This document shows positions 36,259-46,378 of a DNA stretch of 64,000 nucleotides, piece after piece. Position 1 is the first letter of the stretch; every line of letters starts with the position of its first letter. Source of the stretch: Rhizobium sp. P32RR-XVIII. Lineage in GTDB: Bacteria > Pseudomonadota > Alphaproteobacteria > Rhizobiales > Rhizobiaceae. Position numbers and translations under genes: made by a program. A model generated the notes under the pieces. That model had not been told where the DNA came from, did not search any database, and worked only from the letters and a program-made list of their open reading frames with translations. Location of the stretch: positions 372,001 to 436,000 of the forward strand of contig NZ_JABAIH010000001.1 of the NCBI RefSeq assembly GCF_012641395.1. The letters run 5' to 3'.

Positions 36259-38625
36259 TCAGGCTAACAGATCGTTTGCGCAGCGCAGGACAACGCCAGG
36301 CACGATATCTGTGGCAGCAATGACCCGCTCCGTCTGGATCCGGAAGACATGGCTTTCGCCAGGAAGCAGGGTTATCAGCATGCTGTCGACGACGGCCGAG
36401 GGATTGAGCCTGTCCGCCAACAGGCAGAGGTCCTTCAGGAAACTTTCGGCCGTGACGATGACCTCCGCACCGCCCGACACCGGCTTAACCTCGACCTTGA
36501 TCTCGGGCTTCGGCAGTTTGAGATCCACGTCCTCGACGAAATAATGGAACGCGCGCTTGTCGAGCATCTGCACAACGATCACCTCGTCCTCGGCATTCTT
36601 CGGTGTCGCGATGTCATCCGCCAGCTCGAATTCCTTGGCTTCGAACCGGTCGCAGAGCAGGCGCCAGAACTCGAATTCGGCCAGCACCGTGCCGTCCAGC
36701 CGCATGCGCTTTCCACTGATCTTCGACCGCCAGAAGAGCGTGCGCTCGTTGACGGCAACGGCCGCAAGCTTTTCGCCCCGCGGCTGGATCGTCAGCAGGC
36801 GCGGATCGAAGGCCTGCTGCAGGGCATACCACAGCGGCTTGCGCCGCCCGGCAGAATCGAGCGCTGCCCACGACGTCACCGGCCAGCAGTCATTGAACTG
36901 CCAGACGACGGCGCCCTTGCAGATCGCCCGGTGCGAACGCATGTGCTCGATGGCGAAGCGAATGGCGCGCGCCTGGTTGAGCTGCGTCGCGAAATGCCAA
37001 TCGTCCATGGTCTGTGGCACCGGCAGATGCCCGGAAAGGCCGCGGATGAGTTTCTCGTTGCCCTGTGTCGCCTTCTGATGGTGGAAGACACCGTGCGATT
37101 GCGGTGTCAGGGGCTAGACTTCGTAGCCGACATCGTTCCAGACATCCCAAATATGCTTGCAGCCATGCCGGTCGTCGTTCGGCTCGATGTCCATGCTGCC
37201 CGAATACGGACTTCCGGGATAATAGGGACGGTCGGGATCAAGTTCGGCACAGAGCTTCGGCAGGACTTCCAGATAGTAGCCGAGCCCCCAGCTGACGCCC
37301 TCCTTGATGATCGGCCGCCAGCCCCATTCATCGAAGCCCCAGATGTTCTCGTTGTTGCCGTTCCAGACGATCAGCGAGGCATGCGGCATCAACCGCACGA
37401 CGTTGTCGCGAACCTCTGCTTCGACCTCGTTGCGCAACGGTTCCTCTTCCGGGTACGAAGCACAGGCGAAGAGAAAGTCTTGCCAGACGAGCATGCCGGC
37501 GCGGTCGCAGGCCTCGTAGAATTCATCGCGCTCGAAGATGCCGCCGCCCCAGACCCGGAGCATGTTGATGTTCGCGGCCTTCGCCTCGTCGATGCGCGAG
37601 ACGTAGTGCTCGGAGGTCACGCGGGACGGAAAGCAATCGTCTGGAATCCAGTTCGCGCCGCAGATGAAAAGCGGCACGTCATTGACGATGAAGGTAAATG
37701 CGGAGCCATGCTCGTCCGGTGCAGTGTCGAGCCGAACGGAGCGGAAGCCGATTTCCTTCGAATAATTATCGAGCAGGTCATTGCTTAGGCTGTCCCGCAA
37801 CTCGATCGTCAGGGGATAGAGCGGCTGAGCGCCGAGGTGATGCGGCCACCAGAGCCGCGGCGAAGGCACCCGAATGTCGAAGCTAATTTCATTGGCATCT
37901 TCTGCGATCTCGACCGTTTGAGATTGTCCCGCGATTCCGGCCACGATCTTGCAGGCGCCTGATGCGCCATGCCGCTTCAGCGTTGCACGGACTTTTACCA
38001 GTCCGTCGCTACCCTCGAGTGTTGCCCACACCCGTGTTTCAGCAAGCCGGGCCTGGTCCCAACTCTCCAGCCGCACCGGCTTCCAGATACCCGCCGTCAC
38101 CAGCGTTGGTCCCCAGTCCCAGCCGAAGTTGCAGGCCATCTTGCGCATCAGGTTGCCAGGGCCGGGATAGTTGTTCGGCCGGTAGTCGTATTGCTTCTCC
38201 ATCTCGGCGCCATAGGCATAGGCGGAATGGAAGATGACGGTGAGCTCGTTGGAGCCATCCTTCAGCCGTTCGGAAACGTCAAAGCGATAGGTGCGATGTT
38301 GATTGAACGTCCGGCCGATCTCCTCACCATTCAGGCGAACGGTCGCGATGGTATCGAGCCCGTCGAAGACGAGTTCGTGAACCTCGCCATGATCGGGCTT
38401 GGCTTCGAAACTCAGGCGATAAACCCATTCGCACCGGCCGATCCAATCATTGGTGATCTCGTTGACGTCGAGATAGGGGTCGGGGATGAGACGGGCGGCA
38501 AGCAGATCGGTATGAACACACCCGGGAACGCTTGCGGGAATGGTCTCGGGCAATCCGGGGCGAGCTGTATCGTTGCAGGAGAGTGTCCAGCCGGTGTGAA
38601 GCTCAGCCTTCTCAATCATTTGCAA
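36259..38625 (-). pseudogene. glycoside hydrolase family 2 beta-mannosidase, broken by an internal deletion
   Basis: The first 503 codons (38625 to 37114) encode the sugar-binding and immunoglobulin-like domains and part of the catalytic barrel, including the acid/base motif WNGNNE. They end in NDVGYEV followed by TAG. The same reading frame continues straight after the TAG (PLTPQSHGVFHHQKATQGNE ... VVWQFNDCWP) to 36259. In intact relatives about 30 residues separate these blocks, including the SEFG(F/W)Q-type strand with the catalytic nucleophile Glu. Here that block is absent, and the TAG looks formed at the deletion junction. Both a stop and loss of the nucleophile argue that the enzyme is dead. 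An internal ATG at 37020 could still start a C-terminal fragment. Confidence 0.85.
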
Positions 38626-38645
38626 ATGCTCTTGCCTATTGAAAC

Positions 38646-39032
38646 CTATTGAAAACGGCCGTGGCGCTGCAGGATTTCGATCTTGTAACCGTCGGGATCC
38701 GTAATGAAGAAGAACAGGCCGAAGAGCTTGCCGTCGCGATTGAGTTCGACAAGATTGCCGGGGTTGAGGCCCGCCTTGGTTAGCCGCTCGTGTTCGACCG
38801 CAACTTCATCCACCGAGACAGCGAGATGGCCATAGCCGTCGCCGAGATTGTAGGGCACGGTTCGGCCCTTGTTGACCGTCAGCTCGAGCTCAAAGCCGGT
38901 CTCGGCATTGCTCATGTAAATCAGCGTGAAGGTTTCGAAATCGACCCGGTCGGCAACCGTCAGCCCGAAGACCCTGTTATAGAAATTAACCGATCGCGCC
39001 TCGTCGACAACGCGAATCATGGAGTGGATCAT
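38646..39032 (-). CDS. glyoxalase I-fold (VOC) protein, lactoylglutathione lyase-like
   Basis: 128 residues with two beta-alpha-beta-beta-beta modules. Metal-ligand positions of glyoxalase I are filled: His in MIHSMIRV, Glu in FELELTVN, His in YGHLAVSV and Glu in YKIEILQ. Methylglyoxal detoxification is likely. The ATG at 39032 puts the conserved HxMxRV right at the start; a longer frame adds unrelated sequence. Confidence 0.83.
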   Translation of the reverse strand: MIHSMIRVVDEARSVNFYNRVFGLTVADRVDFETFTLIYMSNAETGFELELTVNKGRTVPYNLGDGYGHLAVSVDEVAVEHERLTKAGLNPGNLVELNRDGKLFGLFFFITDPDGYKIEILQRHGRFQ

Positions 39033-39087
39033 CTTTGCCAAGGCTGCCTCCCATTGCCGTATCACGGCAGCCTTGGTAGCCGCCGGA

Positions 39088-39837
39088 TCAGGCGGGGTGC
39101 AAGCCAATTCTGCGCGTGATCGCGCTTTCGACCAGACCCATTGCGTCATAAATCAGCACGGCCATCAGGCCAACGATGAGGCCGCCCTGCAAGATGAAGG
39201 CGGTATTGTCGGAGATCAGCCCGGCGATAATGACTTCGCCGAGCCCCTTTGCCGCAACCGTGGAGCCGATCGTCGCGGTGCCGATATTGATGACGGTTGC
39301 GACCTTGAGGCCCTCTAGGATGAGCGGCAGCGCCAGCGGCAGCTCGACCCGGAAGAGCCGTTGCGTGGCGTTCATCCCCATGCCGTCGGCGGCATCGAGT
39401 ACGGACGCTGAAACCTGCCGAAGTCCGGATACGGTATTCTCGAAGATCGGCAACAGGCCGTAGAGAAAGAGAGCGATCAGCGTTGGCGCGGCGCCGAAAC
39501 CCGTTGCGGGAACGGCAAGCGCCAGCACGGCGACCGGCGGGAAGGTTTGTCCGGCATTGGCAATCGCACGCGACAGCGGCAGGAAATCCTCGCCGCTTTT
39601 CCGCGTGACGAAAACGCCGGCGAGAACCGCCAGAACGGCGCTGCCGACGATTGAGGTCACCACAAGCTCCAGATGACCGAAGGCAAGCGAGGGCAGGCTG
39701 TTTTGGGTATAGATCGGCGGCGCGTTGTTGCTTGTCAGCGGGACCAGCATGAAGGACAGCCACTCCGTCCTGAAGAGCAGGGTGAGAAGCAGCGTGAGCG
39801 CGGCCACGCGGAAGAGATTGGCAACGACAAGCTTCAT
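39088..39837 (-). CDS. osmoprotectant ABC transporter permease (second subunit)
   Basis: 249 residues, six membrane segments, of the YehW/OpuCB class, with LYGLLPIFENTVSGLRQV and the EAA-type loop DAADGMGMNATQRLFRVELP. It works with the larger permease, ATPase and binding protein of this operon to import glycine betaine-like solutes. The ATG at 39837 overlaps the ATPase gene by four bases. Confidence 0.88.
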   Translation of the reverse strand: MKLVVANLFRVAALTLLLTLLFRTEWLSFMLVPLTSNNAPPIYTQNSLPSLAFGHLELVVTSIVGSAVLAVLAGVFVTRKSGEDFLPLSRAIANAGQTFPPVAVLALAVPATGFGAAPTLIALFLYGLLPIFENTVSGLRQVSASVLDAADGMGMNATQRLFRVELPLALPLILEGLKVATVINIGTATIGSTVAAKGLGEVIIAGLISDNTAFILQGGLIVGLMAVLIYDAMGLVESAITRRIGLHPA

Positions 39838-40778
39838 GCCTTGCGGCCCAGTTCGAGGAGCCGCGTCATGGAGATCGAGCCGACCGGAGCTTTGTCGGCG
39901 TCCTGCACCGCTGCTTCGTCGACCCCCTGCCAGATCATTTCCGCCAGCGCGTCTCTGAGGCTGAGTGACTGCGGCAGCGCATAGGGCAGGCCGGTCTTGG
40001 CGGGCGCCATGCTTTCCTTGAGCGGCAGCAGCGACATCAGCTTCAAGGCCTTGTCGGAAGTGCCCGTCAGCTGCTGCACGAAGGGGTCGGCCGGTTCGGT
40101 GAGGATCTTTTCCGGCGTCGAGCATTGCAACAGCCTGCCGTTGCTCATGACCGCGATCTGGTCACCGAGGTGGAAAGCCTCGTCCATGTCGTGGGTCACG
40201 AGAATGATGGTGGTGCCGAATTGCTTCTGGATCGCCAGAAGATCATCCTGCGCCTTGCCGCGGATGACTGGATCGAGCGCGCCGAAGGGCTCATCCATCA
40301 GCAAGAGTTCGGGCTCCGCGGCAAGCGCGCGGGCAACGCCGACGCGCTGCTGCTGGCCGCCGGAAAGCTGATGCGGATACTTGCCGGCAAATGTCGCAGG
40401 GTCCAGGTTGAACAGCCCGAGCAAGTGGTCGACGCGCTTGGCGACGCGGCCCGCCTCCCAGCCCAGAAGTTCAGGGACCGTGGCGATGTTCTGCGCTACT
40501 GTCCGATGCGGAAAGAGACCATGGCCCTGGATCGCATAACCGATCTTGCGGCGAAGCTCCGTCGCCGGCACGTCCATGACGTTCTGTTCAGCAACGAAGA
40601 TTTGCCCCTCGGTAATCGGCACCAGACGGTTGATCATCCGCATCAGCGTCGATTTTCCCGAACCGGAGGTGCCGACAATCACCGTAATCGAACCCTTCTC
40701 AACGCTCATCGAGACATTGTCGACAACGGCTGCGGCACCGTAGCGCTTGGTGACGTTTCTGATCTCGATCATGGTCAT
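39834..40778 (-). CDS. osmoprotectant ABC transporter ATP-binding protein
   Basis: 314 residues of the ProV/OpuCA class: Walker A GTSGSGKSTL, signature LSGGQQQRVGVARAL, Walker B LLLMDEPFGALDP, and a C-terminal extension of about 80 residues where homologs carry CBS domains that sense ionic strength. The CBS part here looks short. The start overlaps the upstream permease gene (ATGA). Confidence 0.92.
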   Translation of the reverse strand: MTMIEIRNVTKRYGAAAVVDNVSMSVEKGSITVIVGTSGSGKSTLMRMINRLVPITEGQIFVAEQNVMDVPATELRRKIGYAIQGHGLFPHRTVAQNIATVPELLGWEAGRVAKRVDHLLGLFNLDPATFAGKYPHQLSGGQQQRVGVARALAAEPELLLMDEPFGALDPVIRGKAQDDLLAIQKQFGTTIILVTHDMDEAFHLGDQIAVMSNGRLLQCSTPEKILTEPADPFVQQLTGTSDKALKLMSLLPLKESMAPAKTGLPYALPQSLSLRDALAEMIWQGVDEAAVQDADKAPVGSISMTRLLELGRKA

Positions 40779-41941
40779 GCGGTGGGTTCCCGGATGCTGT
40801 CGATGACCGCATCGAGGATGACGGCCGATGAAAAGGCGAAAAAGACGGTGGGCACGGCGCCTAACATCACGAGGTCCATGGCTGTCTGGCCGAGCCCCTG
40901 GAAGATGAAGATGCCGAAACCGCCGCCGCCGATCAGCGCCGCGATGGTCACCAGGCCGATCGCCTGCACCAGCACGATGCGGATGCCGGTGAGAATGACC
41001 GGAAAGGCAAGCGGCATATCGATGCCCGTCAGGATCTGGCGGCGTGTCAGCCCCATGCCGGCCGCCGCGTCACGGACGGAAGGATCAACGCCCTCGAGAC
41101 CGACGACGGTATTGGCGACGATCGGCAGCAGCGAATAGAGCACGAGGGCGATCAGCGCAGGCGCCGTCCCGATGCCGCGGATGCCGAGATCGGCTGCAAG
41201 CGGCACATGCGTCGCGAGATAGCCGAGCGGCAGCATCAGGATGCCGAAGAGCGCAAGGCTTGGAATGGTCTGGATGAGGCTGAGCCCTTGCAGCACGACG
41301 GCGCGAAGCTTGGGCACCCAGAAGCAGACGATGCCAAGCGGCAGGCCGATCACGATGGCAATAGCGAGCGATCCCAAGGCAAGCAGCAGATGGGCGACGG
41401 CCTCGGACCAGAATTGCGCCGAGCGCGTTGCGAACTCTTTCATGATCGACAGGCTGTCCAGCAGACCGGAGTAAAGAAAGGCAGCAAGCAGTGCCGTGTA
41501 CGCGATCAACGCTGCCACACGCATCCATGGTGTCAGCCGGATTTTGATGAGTGCGTCGGAAATGATGAGGCCGACAACCGCAAACAGGACCCAGAACCCG
41601 CCGCCCGGCGTCATGCGCGCCGCATTGCTGTTAGGCGGCGTGAAGGCCGTGGCGATCAAGCCGATCGCCGCGATCAATGCGGCCAGAGCGAGTGTTGCGA
41701 TCGCAAGCCGAAGCGTCGCGTTTCGTACGAAGAGGGTGGCAGATGCCGTGGCAACAAGCAGAATGGTGAGGATAACAACGGAGGGGTGGTCGAGAAGCTG
41801 CGTGAGCAGCAACGGTTTGCCGGAGGCGATGCGGTTGGCCTTCACATAGATGAAGGGCAAAAGCGCTGTGCCAACGACGCCGGCAGTTACTAGAACTACG
41901 CCAAGCCGATCCAGTTTGCGGACCGCTAAGGTTTCTTCCAT
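40775..41941 (-). CDS. osmoprotectant ABC transporter permease (large subunit)
   Basis: 388 residues. About 180 N-terminal residues with extra membrane segments precede a MetI-type permease domain (FWVPKLRAVVLQGLSLIQ, LYSLLPIVANTVVGLEGV, DAAAGMGLTRRQIL). This layout matches YehY of the OsmU-type system. The ATG at 41941 follows GGGATGGATCG. Confidence 0.88.
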   Translation of the reverse strand: MEETLAVRKLDRLGVVLVTAGVVGTALLPFIYVKANRIASGKPLLLTQLLDHPSVVILTILLVATASATLFVRNATLRLAIATLALAALIAAIGLIATAFTPPNSNAARMTPGGGFWVLFAVVGLIISDALIKIRLTPWMRVAALIAYTALLAAFLYSGLLDSLSIMKEFATRSAQFWSEAVAHLLLALGSLAIAIVIGLPLGIVCFWVPKLRAVVLQGLSLIQTIPSLALFGILMLPLGYLATHVPLAADLGIRGIGTAPALIALVLYSLLPIVANTVVGLEGVDPSVRDAAAGMGLTRRQILTGIDMPLAFPVILTGIRIVLVQAIGLVTIAALIGGGGFGIFIFQGLGQTAMDLVMLGAVPTVFFAFSSAVILDAVIDSIREPTA

Positions 41942-41999
41942 CGATCCATCCCTGCCTGGAAAGCGCTCCGCCCTGCAACGAGGGCGGAGCATTGGCAAA

Positions 42000-42908
42000 T
42001 TACTTCAGGAAGCCTTTTTCCTTCAGATAGCCTTCCGCGACGGATTTCGCCGGTTCGCCATCGACCTGGATCTTGGCGTTCAGCTTGCGCAGTTCGTCCG
42101 CCGTCAGGCTCTTGAAGATCGGAGCAAGGATTTCCTCGATCTTCGGGTTTGCCTTCAACACGGTCTCACGGACGATGGGCGTCGGCGCATAGACCTGCTG
42201 CACGCTCTGGTCGTCTTCGAGGACGGTGAGCTCGGCAGCTTCGATCGCACCGTCGGTGCCGTAAACCATGGCCGTGTTGACGCTGTTGGTCTGGTCGGCT
42301 GCGGCCTTGATCGTTGCGGCAGTGTCGCCGCCGGAAAGAACGACCATCTGGTCAGGCTTCAGTTGGAACCCGTAGGTCTTTTGGAATGCGGGGAGCGCAC
42401 CGGCGGAGTTCACGAATTCGGCGGACGCTGCGAGCTTGACATCTCCGCCGCCGGCGACCCACTTGCCGAACTCCGACATGGTCTTGAGTTTGTTCGGGCC
42501 GGCGACGTCGTTGCGGATGCCGAGCGCCCAGGTATTGTTGGCAGGCGAGGGTGCCAGCCAGACGATCTTGTTGGCGTCGTAATCGAGCTTCTTTGCCAGT
42601 TCGTAGCCTTGCTCGAGGTTTTTCCAGGCGGCATCATCCGGCTTGTTGAAGAAGAAGCCGGCATTGCCGGTATATTCCGGATAGATGTCGATTTCGCCGG
42701 CCGTGATCGCCTTGCGCACGACCGGTGTTGCGCCAAGCGCGATCCGGTCCTGTGTCTTGATGCCGTTGGCTTCCAGTGCAAGTACGATAACATTGCCGAG
42801 CAGCGTGCCTTCCGTGTCGATCTTCGACGAAACGACGACATCGGCAGCATGGGCCGCACCCGCCGCAAAAGCGGAAAGTGATACGGCGAGCGCGAGTTTC
42901 TTGAGCAT
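42000..42908 (-). CDS. osmoprotectant-binding periplasmic protein (OsmF/OpuAC-type)
   Basis: 302 residues with a Sec signal peptide (MLKKLALAVSLSAFAAG, cleavage near AHAA). The substrate-binding domain matches the YehZ/OsmF class (SSKIDTEGTLLGNVI, IDIYPEYTGNA, VYAPTPIVRE). It probably captures glycine betaine, choline or related quaternary ammonium compounds. First gene of the four-gene operon. Confidence 0.89.
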   Translation of the reverse strand: MLKKLALAVSLSAFAAGAAHAADVVVSSKIDTEGTLLGNVIVLALEANGIKTQDRIALGATPVVRKAITAGEIDIYPEYTGNAGFFFNKPDDAAWKNLEQGYELAKKLDYDANKIVWLAPSPANNTWALGIRNDVAGPNKLKTMSEFGKWVAGGGDVKLAASAEFVNSAGALPAFQKTYGFQLKPDQMVVLSGGDTAATIKAAADQTNSVNTAMVYGTDGAIEAAELTVLEDDQSVQQVYAPTPIVRETVLKANPKIEEILAPIFKSLTADELRKLNAKIQVDGEPAKSVAEGYLKEKGFLK

Positions 42909-43322
42909 GGCGTGTCCCTTTGTTAACACCAATTAACCCGTCGCGAGGGTCCGGGCGGGAACCTTCGCGCATAAAAGCCGCCGGCGAAAGCGCAAAGCCG
43001 CGATCACGCCGGACGTTCGAGCATCATGGAAATAGTGTGCACGCTCGAAAAATCGATGCAACCCTCTCCAGTATCTGCAGTCGCGGCGCGATTATGGCCG
43101 TGAAAGCAGAGCCGCGCGTGGAATTGCATTTCCTTTTGCCGGGTCGCCGCGATTTGTTTTTGTTCCCTAGCGTGTTTCCACGACCTGCCGGTGCTCTTTT
43201 TCGTTGTTCCGCCCGGCAGTTGTACTTGACGGCGACGATAGCCCGCTGGTCCGTGAGCAGGGATATCTTTTTTTGCGAACACAGCATATCGTCTGCCTTT
43301 TCAGTCACTTCCGGAGAATGCA
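42909..43322. other. 414-bp intergenic region between the osmoprotectant operon and a divergent regulator
   Basis: No credible gene is seen on either strand. It must hold the two divergent promoters and possibly operator sites for the LysR-type protein. I could not identify a clear T-N11-A style symmetry. Confidence 0.4.
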
Positions 43323-44534
43323 TTGCATCTCGGCGCCATTTTTGTTGCCAGCCACGTCCTCGCCTCGGGTTCGGTGCGAATGACCGCGCGGCGTTTTTCG
43401 CTCGCGGCTTCCACGGTCTCGGCAGCAGTCAGCAATCTTGAAAGCGAACTTGCAATCAAACTCACCGAACGCAGTTCGGGGGAACTGGTCAAGCTGATTG
43501 CGAGCGGCAAGGTGCGCGACGGACTGCAACCGATCATGCTCGCCGTCGAGCAACTCCGCGAATTGATGTGCGGGCCAGCCGAACCCTTCGAGAACTGGGC
43601 GTCACGAATCCCTATCAAGATCGTGACAATCGAGCGCTTTCTGGAAGTGGCGGATCAGGGCAGCATCAATCGGGCTGCACGGCGTCTTAGGCTTGGCCAG
43701 CCGCAGCTTTCGCTGCAGATCGCCAATCTTGAGAGGTTCGTCGGATATCCGCTCCTTCAACGTCAGGCGCAAGGCTCTACGCTAACCGAAGAGGGGAGGC
43801 GGGCTTACGCCATCTTCTCGGCGATCAGCCAGGCCTGGAACGATCTCAAGTCGGCGGCTGACGAGCGCTATCGGCGTGCTGCGCATTCGCTGCGTATCGG
43901 ATCGATCATTCCGACGGGCGCAGAAAGCTGGGTGGCGCGCTGCCTGGGCGCTCTGGTGGCCGATTGGAATACCGGGCGCAACAAGAACGCCATTTCCCTC
44001 ATCTCCATGACCGCAGACGACTTGCGTGAGGCCCTGAAGTCGGGCCGCATCGACGTGGCGATTTTGGATTCCGTCTTCGAATTGGAGAGCTTCGGTCATC
44101 GGGAACTCCTGCGCACGGATCTGGTCGCAATCGCGCCGCTGGAAAGCACTGCGCTGACCGTTGCCGATCTGGTGGCCGAGCACCCCATATGTACGCCCAG
44201 CGAGAGAACCGGCCTGGGCGAGGCCGCAGCGGCGCTGCGCAGCGGGCGAGCCGCAAGCCGGCGCTTTCGCAACCGGGATATTACGGCTGCCGATTCATTG
44301 CCGGTCATCGTGGATCTCGTCGCTAACCACGGTTACGTCTCATTTCTCGGACGGGTCAGCGCGATGCCGATCGCCGACCGTGTGCGCATCGTCGAACTCG
44401 CAGACCATATTCCGATCACCTATCATATTGCCTTCAACCACCGGAAGGCGTCGGCGGATGCCTGTGCGATGATCGCCGAGGCGGTGCGCAAAATCGTTTC
44501 GACACCTGTCGCGAAAGCCGTTTCCGTCGCTTAA
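43323..44534 (+). CDS. LysR-type regulator with two helix-turn-helix domains
   Basis: 403 residues. Unlike standard LysR proteins (about 300 residues), it has two LysR-like DNA-binding domains in a row: residues 1-82 (VRMTARRFSLAASTVSAAVS) and about 98-165 (SINRAARRLRLGQPQLSLQI, then LTEEGRRAY). A periplasmic-binding-like effector domain spans about 175-390. The start is a TTG at 43323 with GGAG six bases upstream; the nearby ATG at 43318 is out of frame. It is divergent from the osmoprotectant operon and just upstream of cutC, either of which could be its target. Confidence 0.78.
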   Translation: MHLGAIFVASHVLASGSVRMTARRFSLAASTVSAAVSNLESELAIKLTERSSGELVKLIASGKVRDGLQPIMLAVEQLRELMCGPAEPFENWASRIPIKIVTIERFLEVADQGSINRAARRLRLGQPQLSLQIANLERFVGYPLLQRQAQGSTLTEEGRRAYAIFSAISQAWNDLKSAADERYRRAAHSLRIGSIIPTGAESWVARCLGALVADWNTGRNKNAISLISMTADDLREALKSGRIDVAILDSVFELESFGHRELLRTDLVAIAPLESTALTVADLVAEHPICTPSERTGLGEAAAALRSGRAASRRFRNRDITAADSLPVIVDLVANHGYVSFLGRVSAMPIADRVRIVELADHIPITYHIAFNHRKASADACAMIAEAVRKIVSTPVAKAVSVA

Positions 44535-44567
44535 AGAAGATGGCGGCGGGATGAAGGAGATTCGAAG

Positions 44568-45290
44568 ATGCCGGTTTTGCTGGAAGTCTGCGTGGATAGC
44601 CCAAAGGGTCTTGCCGCCGCGATTAAGGGCGGTGCGGACCGAATCGAACTTTGCTCGGCACTCGAACTCGGCGGCTTGACGCCGGTTGCAGGCCTCATGA
44701 AAGCCGCTGCCGCTGCGCCGATCCCGGTTTACGCGATGATCCGCCCCCATGCCGGTCCCTTCATCTTCGATGCGGCGGATGAAGCTGCGATGATAGCAGA
44801 TATCGACGCCGTCCATGCCTTCGGTCTCGAAGGTGTGGTCATCGGCGCCAACCATCCCGATGGCACGCTCGATATGCCGCTCATCCGCCGCCTCAAGGCC
44901 CATGCCGCTGGTCTTGGTTCCACACTACACCGCGCCTTCGATCTGGTTCCGGATGCTGATGCCGCACTGGAGCAGGCGATCGAACTCGGCTGCGAGCGCA
45001 TTCTCACCTCGGGCTGCACGCCGAAGGCGGTGGATGGCCTGGAGACATTGAAGCGGCTTTCGGCCAAGGCGGAGGGGCGGATCTCGATCATGCCGGGAAG
45101 CGGCGTGCGTCCATCGAATGCCACCGAAATTCTGCGCGCTACCGGCGCCCGCGAAATTCACGGCTCATGCAGTTCGCCGGTCGCGAGCCAAGACCCGCGC
45201 GCCGTCGCGTTCGGCTTCGAAGCGCCGAGGTCGAACCAGACGGATGCCGCCATCGTGCGGCAGATGCGCGCCGTCATCGACGCTATCTGA
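44568..45290 (+). CDS. cutC: CutC family protein
   Basis: 240 residues. TIM-barrel CutC protein: LLEVCVDSPKGLAAAIKGGA at the start, then ELCSALELGGLTP, MIRPHAGPF, FHRAFD-like LHRAFDLV, ILTSGC and PGSGVRP. The link to copper homeostasis is historical and disputed, and enzymatic activity is unproven. It follows the double-HTH regulator by 33 bp. Confidence 0.92.
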   Translation: MPVLLEVCVDSPKGLAAAIKGGADRIELCSALELGGLTPVAGLMKAAAAAPIPVYAMIRPHAGPFIFDAADEAAMIADIDAVHAFGLEGVVIGANHPDGTLDMPLIRRLKAHAAGLGSTLHRAFDLVPDADAALEQAIELGCERILTSGCTPKAVDGLETLKRLSAKAEGRISIMPGSGVRPSNATEILRATGAREIHGSCSSPVASQDPRAVAFGFEAPRSNQTDAAIVRQMRAVIDAI

Positions 45291-45295
45291 GGTCT

Positions 45296-46315
45296 CTACG
45301 CCGCAACCTTGATGACAGCCTTGATCAGGCCGGTTTTTTCATGCGCCCAGCGGGCGAGATCGCGCGGCGCATCGGCCAGCGTCGTGCGGTGAGTGATCAG
45401 CTTGTCGACCGGCACCAGACCCTTTGCGATCGAATCCGCCACATGCTCGAAATCGGCGCGCGTCGCATTGCGGCTGCCAATCACCATCATTTCGCGCTTG
45501 TGGAATTCGGGATCGGAGAAGCGGATATCGTCCTTCACGACGCTGACCAGAACCAGCGCGCCGCCGTGAGCCACGAAGTTGAAGGCCTGCTCCATCGAAG
45601 GGCCGAACCCTGTCGCATCGAAGACCACGTCGAAGCCGTCGCCATTCGTCTTCGTTTTCACCGCGCCTATCGTGTTATTGTTCGCGACAATCCCGGATGT
45701 GAAACCCAGAACTTCGGCCGCCATCTGCAGCCGTTCGGGGCTGGTGTCGAGCAACGTCACGTCATAGCCGGCAATCCGCGAAAAGATCGCAGCGCCGAGT
45801 CCGATCGGTCCCGCGCCGATGACGAGCGCGCGTGAGCCCGCTGGCGCCATGGAACGACGCACGGCATGCGCGCCGATGGCAAGGAACTCAACGGTCGCGG
45901 CTGCTTCGAGGCCCAGCCCCTTCGCCGGATAGAGATTGCCGGCCGGAACGGTGATCTCTTCGCAGAATGCTCCATCGGTGTGGACGCCGAGCACCTTGAT
46001 ATTCGTGCAGCAGTTCGGCTTGTCCTTAAGGCAGGCAACGCAGCTTCCGCAGGAAAGATACGGGTTGACGATCACAGGCGTTCCGGCGGGGATTGCGACC
46101 CCGTCGCCACCTTCCAGCACGGTTGCCGAGATCTCATGGCCCATGACGCGCGGATATTCGAGGAAGGGGTGCTTGCCTTCGAAGATATGATAGTCGGTGC
46201 CGCAAATGCCGACATGGCTGACGGCAAGCCGAACCCAGCCGGGAGCGGGGATGCCGGGAGAGGGGCGCTCGACGATGTCAAGCACTCCTGGTCTGTGGCA
46301 AAGCACTGCTTTCAT
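45296..46315 (-). CDS. zinc-dependent alcohol dehydrogenase
   Basis: 339 residues, medium-chain dehydrogenase. The catalytic zinc ligands are in GICGTD and GHE. The structural zinc motif is present (CGSCVACLKDKPNCC), and the NAD fold is GAGPIGLGAAIF. The family includes sorbitol, galactitol and L-galactonate-type dehydrogenases. As the last gene downstream of the sugar ABC importer, it may oxidise a polyol or an aldonate such as L-galactonate or L-fuconate. That role is inference. Confidence 0.87.
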   Translation of the reverse strand: MKAVLCHRPGVLDIVERPSPGIPAPGWVRLAVSHVGICGTDYHIFEGKHPFLEYPRVMGHEISATVLEGGDGVAIPAGTPVIVNPYLSCGSCVACLKDKPNCCTNIKVLGVHTDGAFCEEITVPAGNLYPAKGLGLEAAATVEFLAIGAHAVRRSMAPAGSRALVIGAGPIGLGAAIFSRIAGYDVTLLDTSPERLQMAAEVLGFTSGIVANNNTIGAVKTKTNGDGFDVVFDATGFGPSMEQAFNFVAHGGALVLVSVVKDDIRFSDPEFHKREMMVIGSRNATRADFEHVADSIAKGLVPVDKLITHRTTLADAPRDLARWAHEKTGLIKAVIKVAA

Positions 46316-46378
46316 GACGGATCTCGCATTCTGAACATGAGGAAGCCGGTTGCGGACCGGCTTCGCGATGTCTGTGTC

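Noticed and set aside
36259..37020. The 3' part of the beta-mannosidase as an independent gene
   Set aside because: It begins inside the catalytic barrel, keeps the same frame as the upstream part and lacks the catalytic residues; better read as part of one broken gene.
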